DNA from: Micrasema longulum
Lineage: Eukaryota; Arthropoda; Insecta; Trichoptera; Brachycentridae
Assembly (NCBI GenBank): GCA_022494885.1
Contig: JAGVSM010002966.1
Coordinates: 62,001-126,000, forward strand
Reading direction: 5' to 3'
DNA length: 64,000 nt
Shown: piece after piece, positions 33,971-44,564 of the stretch
Layout of the letters: the number at the start of each line of letters is the position of its first letter
Position numbering within the stretch: the first letter of the stretch is position 1
Made by a program: the position numbers and the translations under genes
Notes under the pieces: generated by a model
The model's database searches: none
Seen by the model: only the letters and a program-made list of their open reading frames with translations
Told to the model about the DNA's origin: nothing

Positions 33971-34739
33971 AAGGAGGATTTTTATGTTTGTTGGTCAAAA
34001 TTGGGTTGACTTATTTTTATTTTTTTAGAACTCACTAAAGATCTTTTTTGTCAGTAAATCTGTAGAACGTTTTACTTTGAATCAATACGTCAATATCCTT
34101 AAGCACCTAACAAAGATAAACATTATCCCTTGGGCTTCTCAATATAGCGGCTACCCGGAGAAAGTAGCAATGCCGGAGCTAAATGAAAGTTTCTCATTAA
34201 AGATCACAAAAGAGTACCATTATTGCAGTTCTCAAACATAACAATGAGAGAGGAATGTCTACACCAATAGCGAGAAAATTCTACGTCTTGGAAAAGATTA
34301 AACCCTGTAAAATCCTAGTCCGTCTTGATCGCGAATGTTTGTACTGCTGTTTCCTACAAGTAAACAGCACTTTGCAGAAAAATACACATCAAATTGTCCC
34401 GAGAAAAATGCAAAAGTTAAGAATTCGTTCTCACAGAACAACCACCGAAGGGTTTTTAAATTAAATTCAATCTAGCAGATGCCGAGCTGAGAAAAATATT
34501 AAAGTATATTTTGCCTCACAACTGTTATGAATATCAAATACTTTGTTTTTCAAACTTGTGTTATTTTGCCGGTAAAACAAGCACGTATTTTATTGTTGAA
34601 ATTGTATTTAATATGTTGATAAAATCCAACTCAAGGAACTAATAATTTCTATTTTTTTAAGGTTCTAACTGATTGCTGGTTTAATTTATTCAATTGAGTT
34701 GAGATAAAAAACAGTTTTTAAAAATACATCCTCATATTT
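33971..34739. other. Gene-free stretch
   Basis: No element recognised; the 69-codon + ORF at 34255-34464 shows no motif. Confidence 0.45.
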
Positions 34740-34870
34740 TTTTAGGAGAAAAAACGGAAGTCTAGAAATTTACAGAACTTATGACCTGTCATTGACTGGT
34801 TTTAGAGGCCACTTCACACACGTTTTCCCTTTCTGTTGCAACAAATTTCAAAATTGAGGAGTAAAAGATT
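34740..34870 (+). repeat. Dispersed repeat P
   Basis: GAAGTCTAGAAATTTACAG, TATGACCTGTCATTGACTGG and TTTTCCCTTTCTGTTGC match blocks at 36755-36910, 38010-38335 and 60275-60440. Class unknown; no protein. Confidence 0.5.
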
Positions 34871-34933
34871 TGTCTTCAAACATTTGGATTGAAAGCCTTA
34901 CCTGAATCCGTTTTAAAAGTCTCTTTTCTTCAA

Positions 34934-34976
34934 TCAATACAGCTAAAAAAAATCTTTTTTTTTTAGCTGTATTGAA
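34934..34976. repeat. Near-perfect hairpin
   Basis: TCAATACAGCTAAAAAAAAT is followed after almost no loop by its own inverse (TTTTTTTTTAGCTGTATTGA). It may be the relic of a small foldback or a replication-slippage palindrome. Confidence 0.7.
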
Positions 34977-35399
34977 CGGTATTTTTTTTTCAAGAATTAA
35001 CAGTTACTGCTTTCAATGCCCTTATCGCCGTCAGAGCAACCTAAATGTATACAGCCAATTTGTCCGTCACCTTTAATCTAATATTCCCATTTCTGACGGC
35101 GATAGGGTATGTTAGTTCATTAGCTTGTTAGTAAACATGAAAAAACAAGTCTGATCAAGGGAACCAGAACCGTCACCACCGACCTAATAATTTAAACCTT
35201 ATAAGCTCAAAAGGAAATCACGGTTCATTGTATTAGTAGATAAACCTTTTTTCTTTTTACGGAAATAGACAATACATGACTTGAGTTCGGTTCTGAATTA
35301 CCGCCATGAAGATCATCCGATTACATTTGGATTAAAATATCTGGCTAAATGAGTACCTACTCTACTAATGTTAAAAAAAAAACACATTATAATTGCAAC
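34977..35399. other. Gene-free stretch
   Basis: CTTATCGCCGTCAGA (near 35020) and TCTGACGGCGATAGG (near 35093) form an inverted pair about 60 bp apart; otherwise nothing seen. Confidence 0.4.
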
Positions 35400-35600
35400 G
35401 TCAGGTGCCACGGCGCAGTTGGTAAAACAGCCAAATGTGCCAAACTGGCATCGAGGGTTCGATTCCCGCCAGTTGCAAGAAAAAAAAATAAAGAAATACT
35501 TTTTATCAGTTATTCTGGGTCTTGTGTTGTATTTTTCATAACTTACTTCCATATTGCACCCGCTGATAAACCTCTAAAGAAGAAGCTTGGCGGGTTATTC
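35400..35600 (+). repeat. tRNA-derived SINE, family 3
   Basis: Head GTGCCACGGCGCAGTTGG with B box GGGTTCGATTCCCGCC, then GTTGCAAGAAAAAAA and a tail containing TTTTTCATAACTTACTTCC, as in the copy at 5705-5880. It ends around GAAGAAGCTTGGCGG. Confidence 0.7.
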
Positions 35601-35741
35601 CCTTAAAAAGATGTCGCAAAAGAAATAAGATTTTTATTTGAAAATCTTTATTACATGAGTTTTTTTAAATAATAAAATTAATATAAAATACCTTTGTTTT
35701 TAACCATGTATTTTTATTTTTTCTACGGAATGGTTTCAAAG

Positions 35742-35845
35742 ATACACAAGCTGTTGAAGGCCGGTAGAAAAAAAGTGGTTAAAACCAAAGTTATTTTATA
35801 TTTATTGTATTATAATGAATAGCCACAAAGTTAATGTATCAAACT
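35742..35845 (+). repeat. Dispersed repeat H
   Basis: GAAGGCCGGTAGAAAAAAAG, GTGGTTAAAACCAAAGTT, TTTATTGTATTATAATGAAT and AGCCACAAAGTTAATG follow the order seen at 44840-44965. The hammerhead-like core here has decayed. Confidence 0.55.
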
Positions 35846-36754
35846 GTGTGACCAATATTCAAAAGTAGATATATTTTGAATAATATGTGTTACATTTACA
35901 TTTCTAGTAATATTATAAGTTTTGTATGATTAGTTATTTTATGGTATGTATAATTTTTATGTGTCAACATTTACAATGACAATATTATGTGGAAGCCTCT
36001 AATTGGACTTTATGATATGTATTTATGGTATAATTGATTCTTATAAATGTATAAATGTCTGTTGGCTTTCCAATGAAATAAAATATAAATAAAACAAATA
36101 TTTTTGAATTTTTTTATGATAATTTGAAACGTTCGTAATGTTTTATTATTGCTTTAGATATAAACACGGATCTAAGGGCTAATGAGCTAATTCTTCATGA
36201 ATGTATTAAGGAAAAGAATTGTTCAAAACATAATTAAATCAATTGAATCTTTCGATTAGATACACTCTTTGAATTCGAAATGTAGTCGATCTGAAAGTCT
36301 ATTGGCACTTTTGTCTCCCATAAAACAAAGACAATGTCCTTTGTCTTAGTAGTTTAACTGAAGTATAGTGTTTCGGAAGCGACGGAGCATTACAAGAAAC
36401 CATTTCGAGTCTGATCGGTAGAAGGATTTTCTTTCAGACAGAAACAAGATCCTTGCAATATTCTTTAATTAATTTTTAACTGCGCAATATTATTGTTCAT
36501 TTTCTGCTTGAGTTACTCCATGACAGTATGTTTAAAAAGATTACCCATTAGTTACAATTTTATTGACAACGACCAATTATAGGAAGAATGGAACATTAAA
36601 CTATTGCCAAAACTTATTAATTTCAATGTTTTTACAATGTACAGAGGTACTTTGTTTCAGGTCTCGCCTTGTTAGGAATTTCCAGCGTTTAAATGACGCT
36701 GTTGTAAGTGATGCTTAAACAAAAAAAGGTAAAAATGTCGAAGTATAATTTAGA
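35846..36754. other. Gene-free stretch
   Basis: No gene or recognised element. Confidence 0.45.
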
Positions 36755-36910
36755 ACAATGTTTTGAGAGTATCCAAATGTATGTGGACATACTGAATCTC
36801 CTCCCTAGTACGTTATTTGGATCTTAATTTGTTTCATCAGAAAAAGAAAATATTTTTGAAAAGGAAACATGGAGGTCTTGGCATTTACAGGGCTTATGAC
36901 CTGTCATTTT
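36755..36910 (+). repeat. Dispersed repeat P
   Basis: TTTGAGAGTATCCAAATG, TATTTTTGAAAAGGAAACATG, GGCATTTACAGGGCTTATG and ACCTGTCATTTTTTC. The copy at 60275-60440 has the same layout. Confidence 0.55.
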
Positions 36911-36967
36911 TTCAAGACCCTCAGTCTTTAAAATGGTTTTTGAGTATGTAGAGATAGAGCTTTTAGT

Positions 36968-37020
36968 GCAATATTTCACTGTACTTGGACTGGCATCTGA
37001 AACGTAAAACTTCACTCCAA
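36968..37020 (+). repeat. SINE family 2, small body fragment
   Basis: AATATTTCACTGTACTTGG, ACTGGCATCTGAAACG and TAAAACTTCA follow the middle of family 2. Confidence 0.4.
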
Positions 37021-37086
37021 TATTTTTAGTATGTCCAAATATTCATGAACAAAGTACTAAATTTCACCCCATAGAAAGTCATTAAG

Positions 37087-37177
37087 ATTAACAAATTACA
37101 ACAGAGATGGAGAACATGCTTAGACTTCCATATTCCCTTCTCTAATATGTTCTCTATTCCTGTTGTAATTTGTGAAA
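37087..37177. repeat. Hairpin related to repeat P
   Basis: CAAATTACAACAGAGATGG on the left pairs with CTATTCCTGTTGTAATTTG on the right, arms of about 27 bp around a loop of about 35 nt. The loop, AGACTTCCATATTCCC, also occurs inside repeat P at 38010-38335. Confidence 0.6.
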
Positions 37178-37199
37178 AGTAAAACTTAATCATCCTATA

Positions 37200-37330
37200 A
37201 AAGATTTATTTATTTATCTATATATACAGGGCATTTACAACAACGGTAAACATTACATGATAGACAAATATAGACATTAAATCTGTACCTTAGATAATAA
37301 AAAGCGTATGCCCACTTTTTGCCGTTTTGA
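37200..37330 (-). repeat. LINE 3' end
   Basis: TTTATTTATTTATC, then ATATATACAGGGCATTTACA, is a reversed form of the LINE D 3' end (AAATGGCAGAAATGCCG then (TAAA)n at 19995-20033). The coding part is absent. Confidence 0.5.
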
Positions 37331-38009
37331 AATTAAAAATGCAGACATGATCACAATTAGCTATTTTATACGTAAATAAGACACTTTTTCATAAGTTCAC
37401 TTTCGTCGTGAAAATGTTAAGTTGAAATAAAAATCTGATATTTACATTTTTTTAATGCAAAAAGCATCCGTAGTACCAGATAAGCTATTTCAAAATATAC
37501 TATTATAATATACGCAATTATAATAGTATTTTATAAAATTGATACACATAATATTTATATTTTTATGTATTTCATTACTTTATATTTATTTTTTATTGTA
37601 TATTATACTATATTATTTATGTTTAATTAACATGTATTCTTGACACATATATATACTTTATTTTTGTATATTAACGATTTTTTATTTCTTACATTTGATT
37701 AGCTAGGCATTTATAATAAAGAAGTTTTAGTTTTTCTTTTTTTTATTATTGTTTTATTAGTAAAGGACTACTTACACTCTAAAGATAAAAGATCTCCATC
37801 TTAGAATAGGCTGAGTCATGTTAGATGGAGACTATCATTAACAGAGAATACTCCGTTTTCATTTTCTATTCATTAGTTTTATATAAATTCCGTGTTATTA
37901 AATATGTATACCAATTTTTATGCAATAAATTTATAAAATGTATTTATTTTAAAATTAATAAGATCATAATTTCACATTGAAATTTCTTTATTGGTTGAAA
38001 TTATCTAAT
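37331..38009. other. AT-rich gene-free stretch
   Basis: A perfect 13-bp stem (ATACTATTATAAT with ATTATAATAGTAT) lies near 37497-37531. Nothing else recognised. Confidence 0.45.
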
Positions 38010-38335
38010 TTCAATAATGTTTTGAGTATGTCCAAATGGACCAAAGTATAAAAATTGAAAAATTGTTTTCAGGCGTTGCCTAGTAGGTGAATTGATTCAG
38101 CCGGATTAATCTCACCCACGTGATAAAGGTTTCGACTTTTTTACTTCACAAAAGTCAATAGATGGAAGAGTTGACGAAATGTGGATGTTTAAACATAGTA
38201 AGAATGGTGAATGCTACACAATGTGTAAAGTTGCTACTTAAACCAGCCAATGACAGGTCAAAAGCCCTGTAAATGCCTAGACTTCCATATTACTTTCTCG
38301 AAAATGTTTTCCCTATTTCATACAACAAATTTAGA
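38010..38335. repeat. Dispersed repeat P, long copy
   Basis: It opens like the plus-oriented copies (TTTTGAGTATGTCCAAATGG) but closes with reversed blocks (CCAATGACAGGTC, AAGCCCTGTAAATGCC, TAGACTTCCATATTAC). The element may therefore have inverted termini, which would make it a foldback DNA element of about 0.3 kb. No ORF. Confidence 0.45.
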
Positions 38336-38902
38336 TATTATCTAATTTCGTTCAAAAGTTATGATGTTTTGAAAATATCACAATCACAAAATTTTGCTTT
38401 CTGAAAATTTGGTTCAATGTAACTCCCGCGGTTTATCCTTCAAGATACAGATATTATACAAGTAAAAGTACAGAAATAAAGACAAATTCACAGACCAAGG
38501 TAGAGAAGGAACAAAATTGAACTTGGTGGGAAAGGATGAGGGAGAGAGATGATTATAGTTGAATTTAATTTAGTAATCGCATGAGAGAAGACAACTTATT
38601 ATCAAAGTATTTGAGACTAGGATATTTATTGGGAGACTCAAGAACTATAGACAAGGTGGAGTGAACACTATAATAATTTCTATTGTTTTCAGTTTTTAGT
38701 ATGAAAATGTACGTTTTGTCTTAAGTTTCTTATTGGATAGTCAAATTTTAGAGCTCAGTAGTCTGAACTACTAAACTGCCGTGTACTGAACTACTGAACG
38801 CCTGAGTGCATCAAAGAGTAAATTAAAAAGTTCAGTGGGTTTTAAAATATATTTTTTTTGTTAACAGACTATCAAACTAAGCAAAAAAAAAAAACATATT
38901 TG
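38336..38902. other. Gene-free stretch
   Basis: No gene seen; the sequence next to the Penelope-like element gives no clear target duplication. Confidence 0.4.
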
Positions 38903-39540
38903 TATTGATATATTTCTTTTTTGAGTGCTACCGTGTGTGTTGGATTTGTTCCGACGTTTCAGATACCATTGCAGGAGCCACCATCTTTAAGTTAAACTGA
39001 GTGTTTTGTAGAAAAAAAGTATGTGTTTGAGTACTCGTAATTTGTACCGTGTCGCAGTCGACAGTAGGCACATTTCTATAAGTTTTTGTAGTATGTAGTG
39101 CGGGTAAACATGTTGAGTTTAATTTAAGCCCATCGTCTTTGTTTATGATATATGGGTGTCTGTATTTCAATTGCCTCTTTTATTATTTGTTCACTGTAAT
39201 TACTGGGTATATGTAAACATTTTGGTTTAAAGGCGAAAAAATGATCGGTGTCTATAAAGTGTTCCGCTGTTGGAGGTTTGTCAGGATGCCCAAGTTTACA
39301 CGCTCTTTTGTGTTCGTCAATACTTTTCTTTGCTGTGCGCCCTGTTTATCCAATGTACACTTTATCTCATCCTTGGCAACTGAATTTAAAAACAGCTTCC
39401 GTTTCCAGGGGATTCTTATCTTTTGGGTTTAATAAATGGTTCGTTTTTTTTCTACAGTCCCAAACGTTGTTCCAGTATTATGTTTCTTCAGCACTTTGGC
39501 TATTCTGTCAGTAACATTCTGTATATATTCCCAAATAACG
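38903..39540 (-). pseudogene. Penelope-like element, RT end and GIY-YIG domain
   Basis: Read on the minus strand from 39520: VTDRIAKVLKKHN (end of the RT part), then KVYIG, a TAA, TGRTAKKSIDEHKRACKLGH, AEHFIDTDHFFAF and RHPYIINKDDGLKLNST. The VYIG..TGR...R..EH series is the GIY-YIG nuclease fused to RT in Penelope-like retroelements, and the C-terminal N-rich tail is typical. At least two in-frame stops and a frameshift make it inactive. The protein would end near 38928. The RT core is missing. Confidence 0.85.
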
Positions 39541-39785
39541 TAAACAAAGACGACGGGCTTAAATTAAACTCAACATGGTTTTTAGCACTACATACTACAA
39601 AAACTAATGAAAATGTGCCTACTGCCGACTACGACACGGTACAAATTACTAGTACTTAAACACATACTTTTTTTAACAAAACACTCAGTTTACTCTAAAA
39701 ATGGCTCCTGCAATGGTAGCTGAAACATCGGAACAAATCCAACACATACGGTATCACCCAAAAAGAAACATATTGATAACAGTGA
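39541..39785 (+). pseudogene. Penelope-like element, inverted second copy
   Basis: On the + strand the frame reads NKDDGLKLNSTWFLALHTTK, then NVPTADYDTVQITST, a stop, and later MAPAMVAETSEQIQHIR. This repeats the C-terminal tail and 3' region of the neighbour, in opposite orientation, starting at the very point where the first copy begins. The match goes on to about 39780 (CACCCAAAAAGAAACATATT). It lacks the GIY-YIG domain, so it is a shorter 5'-truncated copy joined head to head. Confidence 0.83.
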
Positions 39786-39964
39786 CCGTGAAAACCTTTG
39801 CATCTATATTTGTAATGTATTATCAGTGCTGTTATTTTTTTAACGTGACGCCTGTGACGTCACAAGTAATCCAATATGATTTCGATTAGTGAGTTGGCTT
39901 CCCGGTAACCAGAACTGTATCACAACACTCTATCATTAGTTGGTTCGGAGAACTAGTGACGCCG
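39786..39964. other. Sequence following the Penelope pair
   Basis: Short unclassified stretch with GTGACGTCAC-type palindrome near 39855; no gene. Confidence 0.4.
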
Positions 39965-40075
39965 TTTAAAGTAGTTGATTTTTTTAATACATTTCCGAGA
40001 AACTTCGCGGTACAATTACATGCTTTTATTTTTACCGCACGTAAGAAAATTTGTTAAAAATCCAATTTCCTGTTA
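39965..40075 (+). repeat. Dispersed repeat Q
   Basis: TTTAAAGTAGTTGATTTT, GCGGTACAATTACATGC, TTTTACCGCACGTAAG and AAATCCAATTTCC match 43175-43290 in order. Unclassified; only these two copies seen. Confidence 0.5.
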
Positions 40076-40079
40076 GACT

Positions 40080-40165
40080 GAACTTTGTCATTAAAGAAGA
40101 TGAATGAAATACGCTGCATTTGGTTTTCAATGCACCATTAAGTATTGATAAGGAGATGAGGATGA
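40080..40165 (+). repeat. SINE family 2, 3' fragment
   Basis: AAATACGCTGCATTTGG, CAATGCACCATTAAG and GAGATGAGGATGAC are the tail of family 2. Confidence 0.5.
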
Positions 40166-41894
40166 CTAAAAAATGAATGCTAAAAATAAATAAGATCAAA
40201 GAACTGAATAGCGCGCGTATATAAGATATTAAATATGCAATTTGGAAATTGTACAAGGGAGATTTATTAAATCTTGCCCAAGTTCAGTCTAGCCGCCCCT
40301 ATTTAAAAGCACTTAATCAAAGGATTGGTTGGTAGTCGGTTGGGATGGAATTATTTACTGCCGAAGCAATCTCAATAACAATGATGACAAAGAAATTCGA
40401 TTAAGTTTACATCCTTTAACAGCTCCCAAGAGGAGACTAGCCAGAGCCTGAAGTGAATCATAAATAGATGTAGTTACGAAACTAGTATAGTTGGGAATTA
40501 AGTTGCATGGCACATATGGAATTAAACAGGATTAGTAGAACATATTATAAATATGTGCTATGTAAAATTAATGTTTTAAATATGCATGTGACTAAAATAT
40601 TAATGAATTACACTCTTGTGTGGCTTTGATATATCTCAAGTCTACATAGGATTAAAGACTTGATATATATTTCTTATTTATTTAAATGATAAGATTTTAT
40701 TTTCTGTATTTAATCGAACTCGGAAAATAAAAATTTTAGTACAAAAGTTAAACTGAAGTTTAGTACAAAAAAAATTGATCGTAACTTTGCAAAAATAATT
40801 ATAAGGATGAAAGTTAGGCAAATGCCACAATAAATTTATTTTACTGAAAAAGAAAGAGCACTAGAATGGAACTTTAAAAAAAAACAGAGACTCTGTTCTG
40901 ATACCGGTGTTTTTGTGAGACAAAATCAAATGAAGAAATTCGTTTAATCAGTCGGTTATTGACAGTACGCCGGAGTGCACGCTAGTTATATTACCAGCGT
41001 ATTTATGATTTTTAATTTATTTTGCTATAACATACCTAAATTATGTTATAATTTTTGTGAATCATGGAAAATGAATGATTGAACAGTGTGTGTCTCAATG
41101 TTTTTTTTGCAAATGTCTTAACTTTAGGAAATTCTACATTTTGCTTAATATAACACGATGTTTTATCACCGCGTGTAAAGGATTTTTTTTACACAACCTT
41201 TCAGTAAATATTTGTAAGTTTGAAGGCAAGAATTCTTTTTTCCGTATATAAATACATTCATGCATTTAAATAAGTGCACATATATTATTTGATTTAAAAT
41301 CAATGTTTAAGACTTCTAGTTATGTTATTTGCTTTTGACATAGACATGTTACTTTTTTTTCAGCATACTATGATTACATTTCACATAACATGACATTTAT
41401 ACGTATTAAATTCGTATTGAGATTTTGTTTGCACAGATAGTTTGTTTTTTTTAATGAAACATATTATTTAAATGTACTTACAACACATCAATAACTCGTC
41501 TTGTGATGCATCTTTATTTGGTTTACATAAAATTTAATTTGGTGAAGGATAATAATTTTATATATGTGTCTGTTGGACATTTTCAAATGTTTAAATACGA
41601 GTATATAGTAATTATGTGAAAGCCTGTAATTGGACATTTATGTAATTTTTTAAAGTTGTATTAATTTTATTTATAAACAACTTACATTTGTTGGCCTTCT
41701 TAAATATATAATTTTTACAAAAATTAATATAATATCAACTAATTGCACTACAATATTAATATTAATTTTAATTATATATTAATATGGTATTACAAGTATG
41801 TGTGAGAATGAGGTTGATTAGTGTTTTTTATATAATTTTATTTGTCTTTTAAACTAAGCCAAAAGACAATATTTTTATATTTTGTATTAATTTA
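40166..41894. other. AT-rich gene-free stretch
   Basis: No gene or element recognised. Confidence 0.45.
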
Positions 41895-42148
41895 TCATTA
41901 TTCCTTTTCCATACCTCATGGTGCATAGGGCACTGAATTTGTACACCAATCGCAGCGTATCTTGATCATTTTTGTTACATGAAGGTAAGATGACCTGTCT
42001 TACACTTCCGGTACCAGTCCACTAGACATATTCTAGTGTAAAAACACCCTTTGAAATAAATATTTCATTTGAACCATGTCGGGAATCGAACTCGAGACCT
42101 CTTGCATGGCAGGGAAACGCGCTGGCTATTACACCACGAGACCGACCA
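41895..42148 (-). repeat. tRNA-derived SINE, family 2, near complete
   Basis: Reverse copy running from CATTATTCCTTTTCC (tail) through GGTGCATAGGGCACTG, TTACATGAAGGTAAGATG, GGTACCAGTCCACTAG and GGGAATCGAACTCGAG (B box), to TTACACCACGAGACCGAC (A box). Nearly full length, hence a second reference copy. Confidence 0.85.
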
Positions 42149-42493
42149 TTTTCGTATTAATTACCATTGCTCTATTTTTTAAAGTTTTGTAATTACTTAT
42201 TAATTACTCTGCCCTGTATGACACAAGTTGTCATCGGTGAGTTGCCCTGACATTTAAAAAAAGGACCCTTACGTTCGAAAACATGCTAAATATGATCAAA
42301 ATACTATGAAATATCTATGAAAGTCTAGAGCACAAACCTTCTATGGACGTAGAACAACAGAATTTATTTTTTCAAGACTGTTTAGCCAGCTTCCCGTCGA
42401 GGAAAAAAATTCTACTAGTTTCGAGCAAAGAAGCGGACGATCAAAGGACTTGATCGTCGAAAATCAGAACTAGAAATAAGAAAAAGAAAACAG
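42149..42493. other. Gene-free stretch
   Basis: Purine-rich sequence precedes the LINE F tail at 42440-42493; no gene seen. Confidence 0.4.
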
Positions 42494-43028
42494 AACAACA
42501 ACAACAACAACAACAACAAACCATCAAGCCGTTTCCCCATAGGGGTAGGCAGAGAGGATAGAACGCCATAACACTCTATCTTGGTATACAGAACTCGCTT
42601 CCTCTACATTCATACAACTTCTCATGCACGTACGCCGATTATTCCTACTTTTGACATGTCCATCTTCAAGTATTTGATGGACTTGATCGTGCCATGTCTT
42701 TCTCGGTCTTCCTCGGTTTCTGCATCCATCAACATTTGCATCGTATATCCTTTTAGCCGTTTTTTTGCTGTCCATTCGCTCTACATGTCCAAACCAACGC
42801 AGCACCCCTTTCTTGATTCTGTCAATAATGCATGTCTCAGCCTTACGCACGGATTTCGACATTTGTGCACCTACAATACATCGTTTTACCACACATTCGC
42901 CTGAGGGATCGCATTTCGACAGCATTCAACCTACTTTCATAATTTTTTTTCCAATTCCATACTTCGCTCCCATACATTAGAGTTGGAACTAGAACTCCGT
43001 TGTGAACTGCTAGTTTAGCCTCCTGCAA
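42494..43028 (-). pseudogene. LINE F RT C-terminal region with (GTT)n tail
   Basis: On the minus strand: NGVLVPTLMYGSEVW, then NAVEMRSLRRMCGKT, a frameshift near 42850-42900, then KGVLRWFGHVERMD, RIYDANVDGCRNRGRPRKTW and a WRSILSAYPYG end. These are well-known post-RT blocks of a LINE lineage widespread in arthropods (PTLMYGSExW, VEMRxLRRMCG, LRWFGHVERM, RGRPRKTW). The 3' end is a (GTT)n run, seen on the + strand as (AAC)n at 42496-42520. A second copy lies at 57241-57672. The frameshift and 5' truncation make it inactive. Confidence 0.82.
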
Positions 43029-43174
43029 GTCGAAAAATGTGTTTAATTTTAATTTTCCTTTTTAAATTTAATTTTTTTAATTAAGAGATAATAGTTTAAT
43101 TTTTGTGTTAGTTTTTAAATGAAAATTTTCTAGTTGATGGGCTGTTTTAAACAGCTGTTCAAAAGACCTGAAGT

Positions 43175-43290
43175 TTTAAAGTAGTTAATTTGAATTAAAA
43201 CGTCTATTAAAACTTCACCGTACAATTGAATCCTCTAATTTTTACCGCGCGCAAGAAAACATTTTTTACATCCAATTTCCAGAAGCACTG
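43175..43290 (+). repeat. Dispersed repeat Q
   Basis: Second copy of the unit at 39965-40075: TTTAAAGTAGTTAATTTG, CACCGTACAATTGAATCC, TTTTACCGCGCGCAAG, ACATCCAATTTCC. Confidence 0.5.
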
Positions 43291-43390
43291 AAATTTTTCA
43301 TTTTAATTAATTATAGGCCGGCAGTCTTCGCTGATGCGCCTATATCTCGTGTACCTTTTTTTTGCGTTCTTCTTTATTAAAAAAAGCATC

Positions 43391-43660
43391 CTAATGGTTT
43401 TTGAACTGGTTGACCGAAGTGGAATGGACAACTAGGCTCGGCAATTTATTCCAGTCAGAAACTACCCCGTTGAAAAGGAAGTTTTTCTTGGGATCGAGGT
43501 GGAATTGTACACAATAGAGCTTCCTGTTATGACCTCGTAAATTTGTGTTGGGATTTAATTGATACATCTCATGCAGGGGGCCAAAATTTAATTGATGCAT
43601 CTCATGGTGAGTAAATATCTGACTTTGAGTACTATCCAATCAATATCTAACACCCGCTTC
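43391..43660 (-). pseudogene. CR1-type LINE C-terminal fragment
   Basis: The minus frame reads LRGHNRKLYCVQFHLDPKKN, then FLFNGVVSDWNKLP and VNQFKNHLDAFF. This is the classic end of CR1/Jockey-type LINE proteins (TRGHxxKLxKxRxRxDxRKxFFxxRVVxxWNxLP, then SVNxFKxxLDxFW). No other part of the element is present. Confidence 0.75.
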
Positions 43661-43689
43661 CACCGTCCATTAAAAGAAAAAAATAAGTT

Positions 43690-43800
43690 TAGAGAAAATC
43701 ATCATTCCACTTTCTGCAATCTGTGGTGCATAGGAGACTGCATTGGTTAACCAAATTTGGCGTATTTTAATAATCTGTTACATGAAGATAAAGATAAAGA
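43690..43800 (-). repeat. SINE family 2, outer part of a split copy
   Basis: CATCATTCCACTTTCTGC, GGTGCATAGGAGACTGCATT and GTTACATGAAGATAAAG are the reversed 3' half. The copy stops where the LINE G fragment begins; the next block of the SINE resumes at 44313. Confidence 0.65.
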
Positions 43801-44312
43801 TGGGGAACAGGATATCAAAATTACATAAACAGACTACAAAGACAGCAAAATAAAATATTAAAGTTAGTATATGACCTTCCCTATCTAACAGCAACTAAAG
43901 AACTTTTTGAAAAAACGAAACAATAAAATGTAACTGAACTCTTTAAACTAGAATATTTAAAATTTATTCATAAATTAGCCACTGATGTAATTGTAGACGA
44001 AGAATTAAAACTTGAAAAAAATTGTAGTAAACATGAACACAATACTAGAATATCAGAAAAATATCATGTACAATCTTTTAAAACGAGAAAAGGACAATCG
44101 AGACTTATAAACCATGGACTGAAATTATACAATAAACTACCAGACAAACTAAACAAAAGACTCAAACAACCTTTACAAAAGATGTTAAAAATATTATTAT
44201 TAACAGTAGAATGTGAATTTTAAAAGTGAAAACATTTTGTTAAATGTATGTAACCCGTAAGGGTTTATCAATAAAATTTAAATAAAAAAATAAAATAAAA
44301 AATGAAAAAAAA
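43801..44312 (+). pseudogene. LINE G C-terminal region and 3' UTR, inserted in SINE 2
   Basis: The + frame starting at 43801 reads WGTGYQNYINRLQRQQNKIL, then LPYLTATKELFEKTK, a TAA at about 43924, then VTELFKLEYLKFIHKLA, HEHNTRISEKYHVQSF and HGLKLYNKLPDKL, ending near 44223. These are LINE C-terminal blocks (WG...., LQRKxxRxI, L.xYxxxKFxxK, NTRxxxxxxxPxxRT, W/YNxLP). A 3' UTR follows, with AATAAAATTTAAATAAAAAA. Only one stop codon interrupts about 140 codons, so it is younger than most LINEs here. Confidence 0.75.
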
Positions 44313-44385
44313 GTGATCAGTCTCACATTTCAGGTACTAGTGTAAGATATGAAACATTGCAGTGTAATTATTCATTATACTGTTG
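44313..44385 (-). repeat. SINE family 2, inner part of a split copy
   Basis: GTGATCAGTCTCACATTTCA, GGTACTAGTGTAAG and GAAACATTGCAGTG continue the reversed family 2 sequence cut at 43800. Confidence 0.55.
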
Positions 44386-44564
44386 AATTATTTGAACACA
44401 TGGCATCTGACTGAAAGAATAATTAAATTGATAGTAGTGTATTTCAAAGAAAATATTTGAATTTTGAGATAATAGCTGCTTTTAAATTCACATATACCTT
44501 CATAAAAATTAAAAGGATGATAAATAACTCTTTCCATACGAATAATACGTTAACGTTAAGTTCT

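Noticed and set aside
39241..39514. + ORFs of 63 and 88 codons
   Set aside because: Antisense to the GIY-YIG domain of the Penelope-like element.
42496..42520. Independent (AAC)n microsatellite
   Set aside because: It is the reversed (GTT)n 3' end of LINE F; the second LINE F copy has the same tail.
42581..42980. Two + ORFs of 107 and 71 codons
   Set aside because: Antisense shadows of LINE F.
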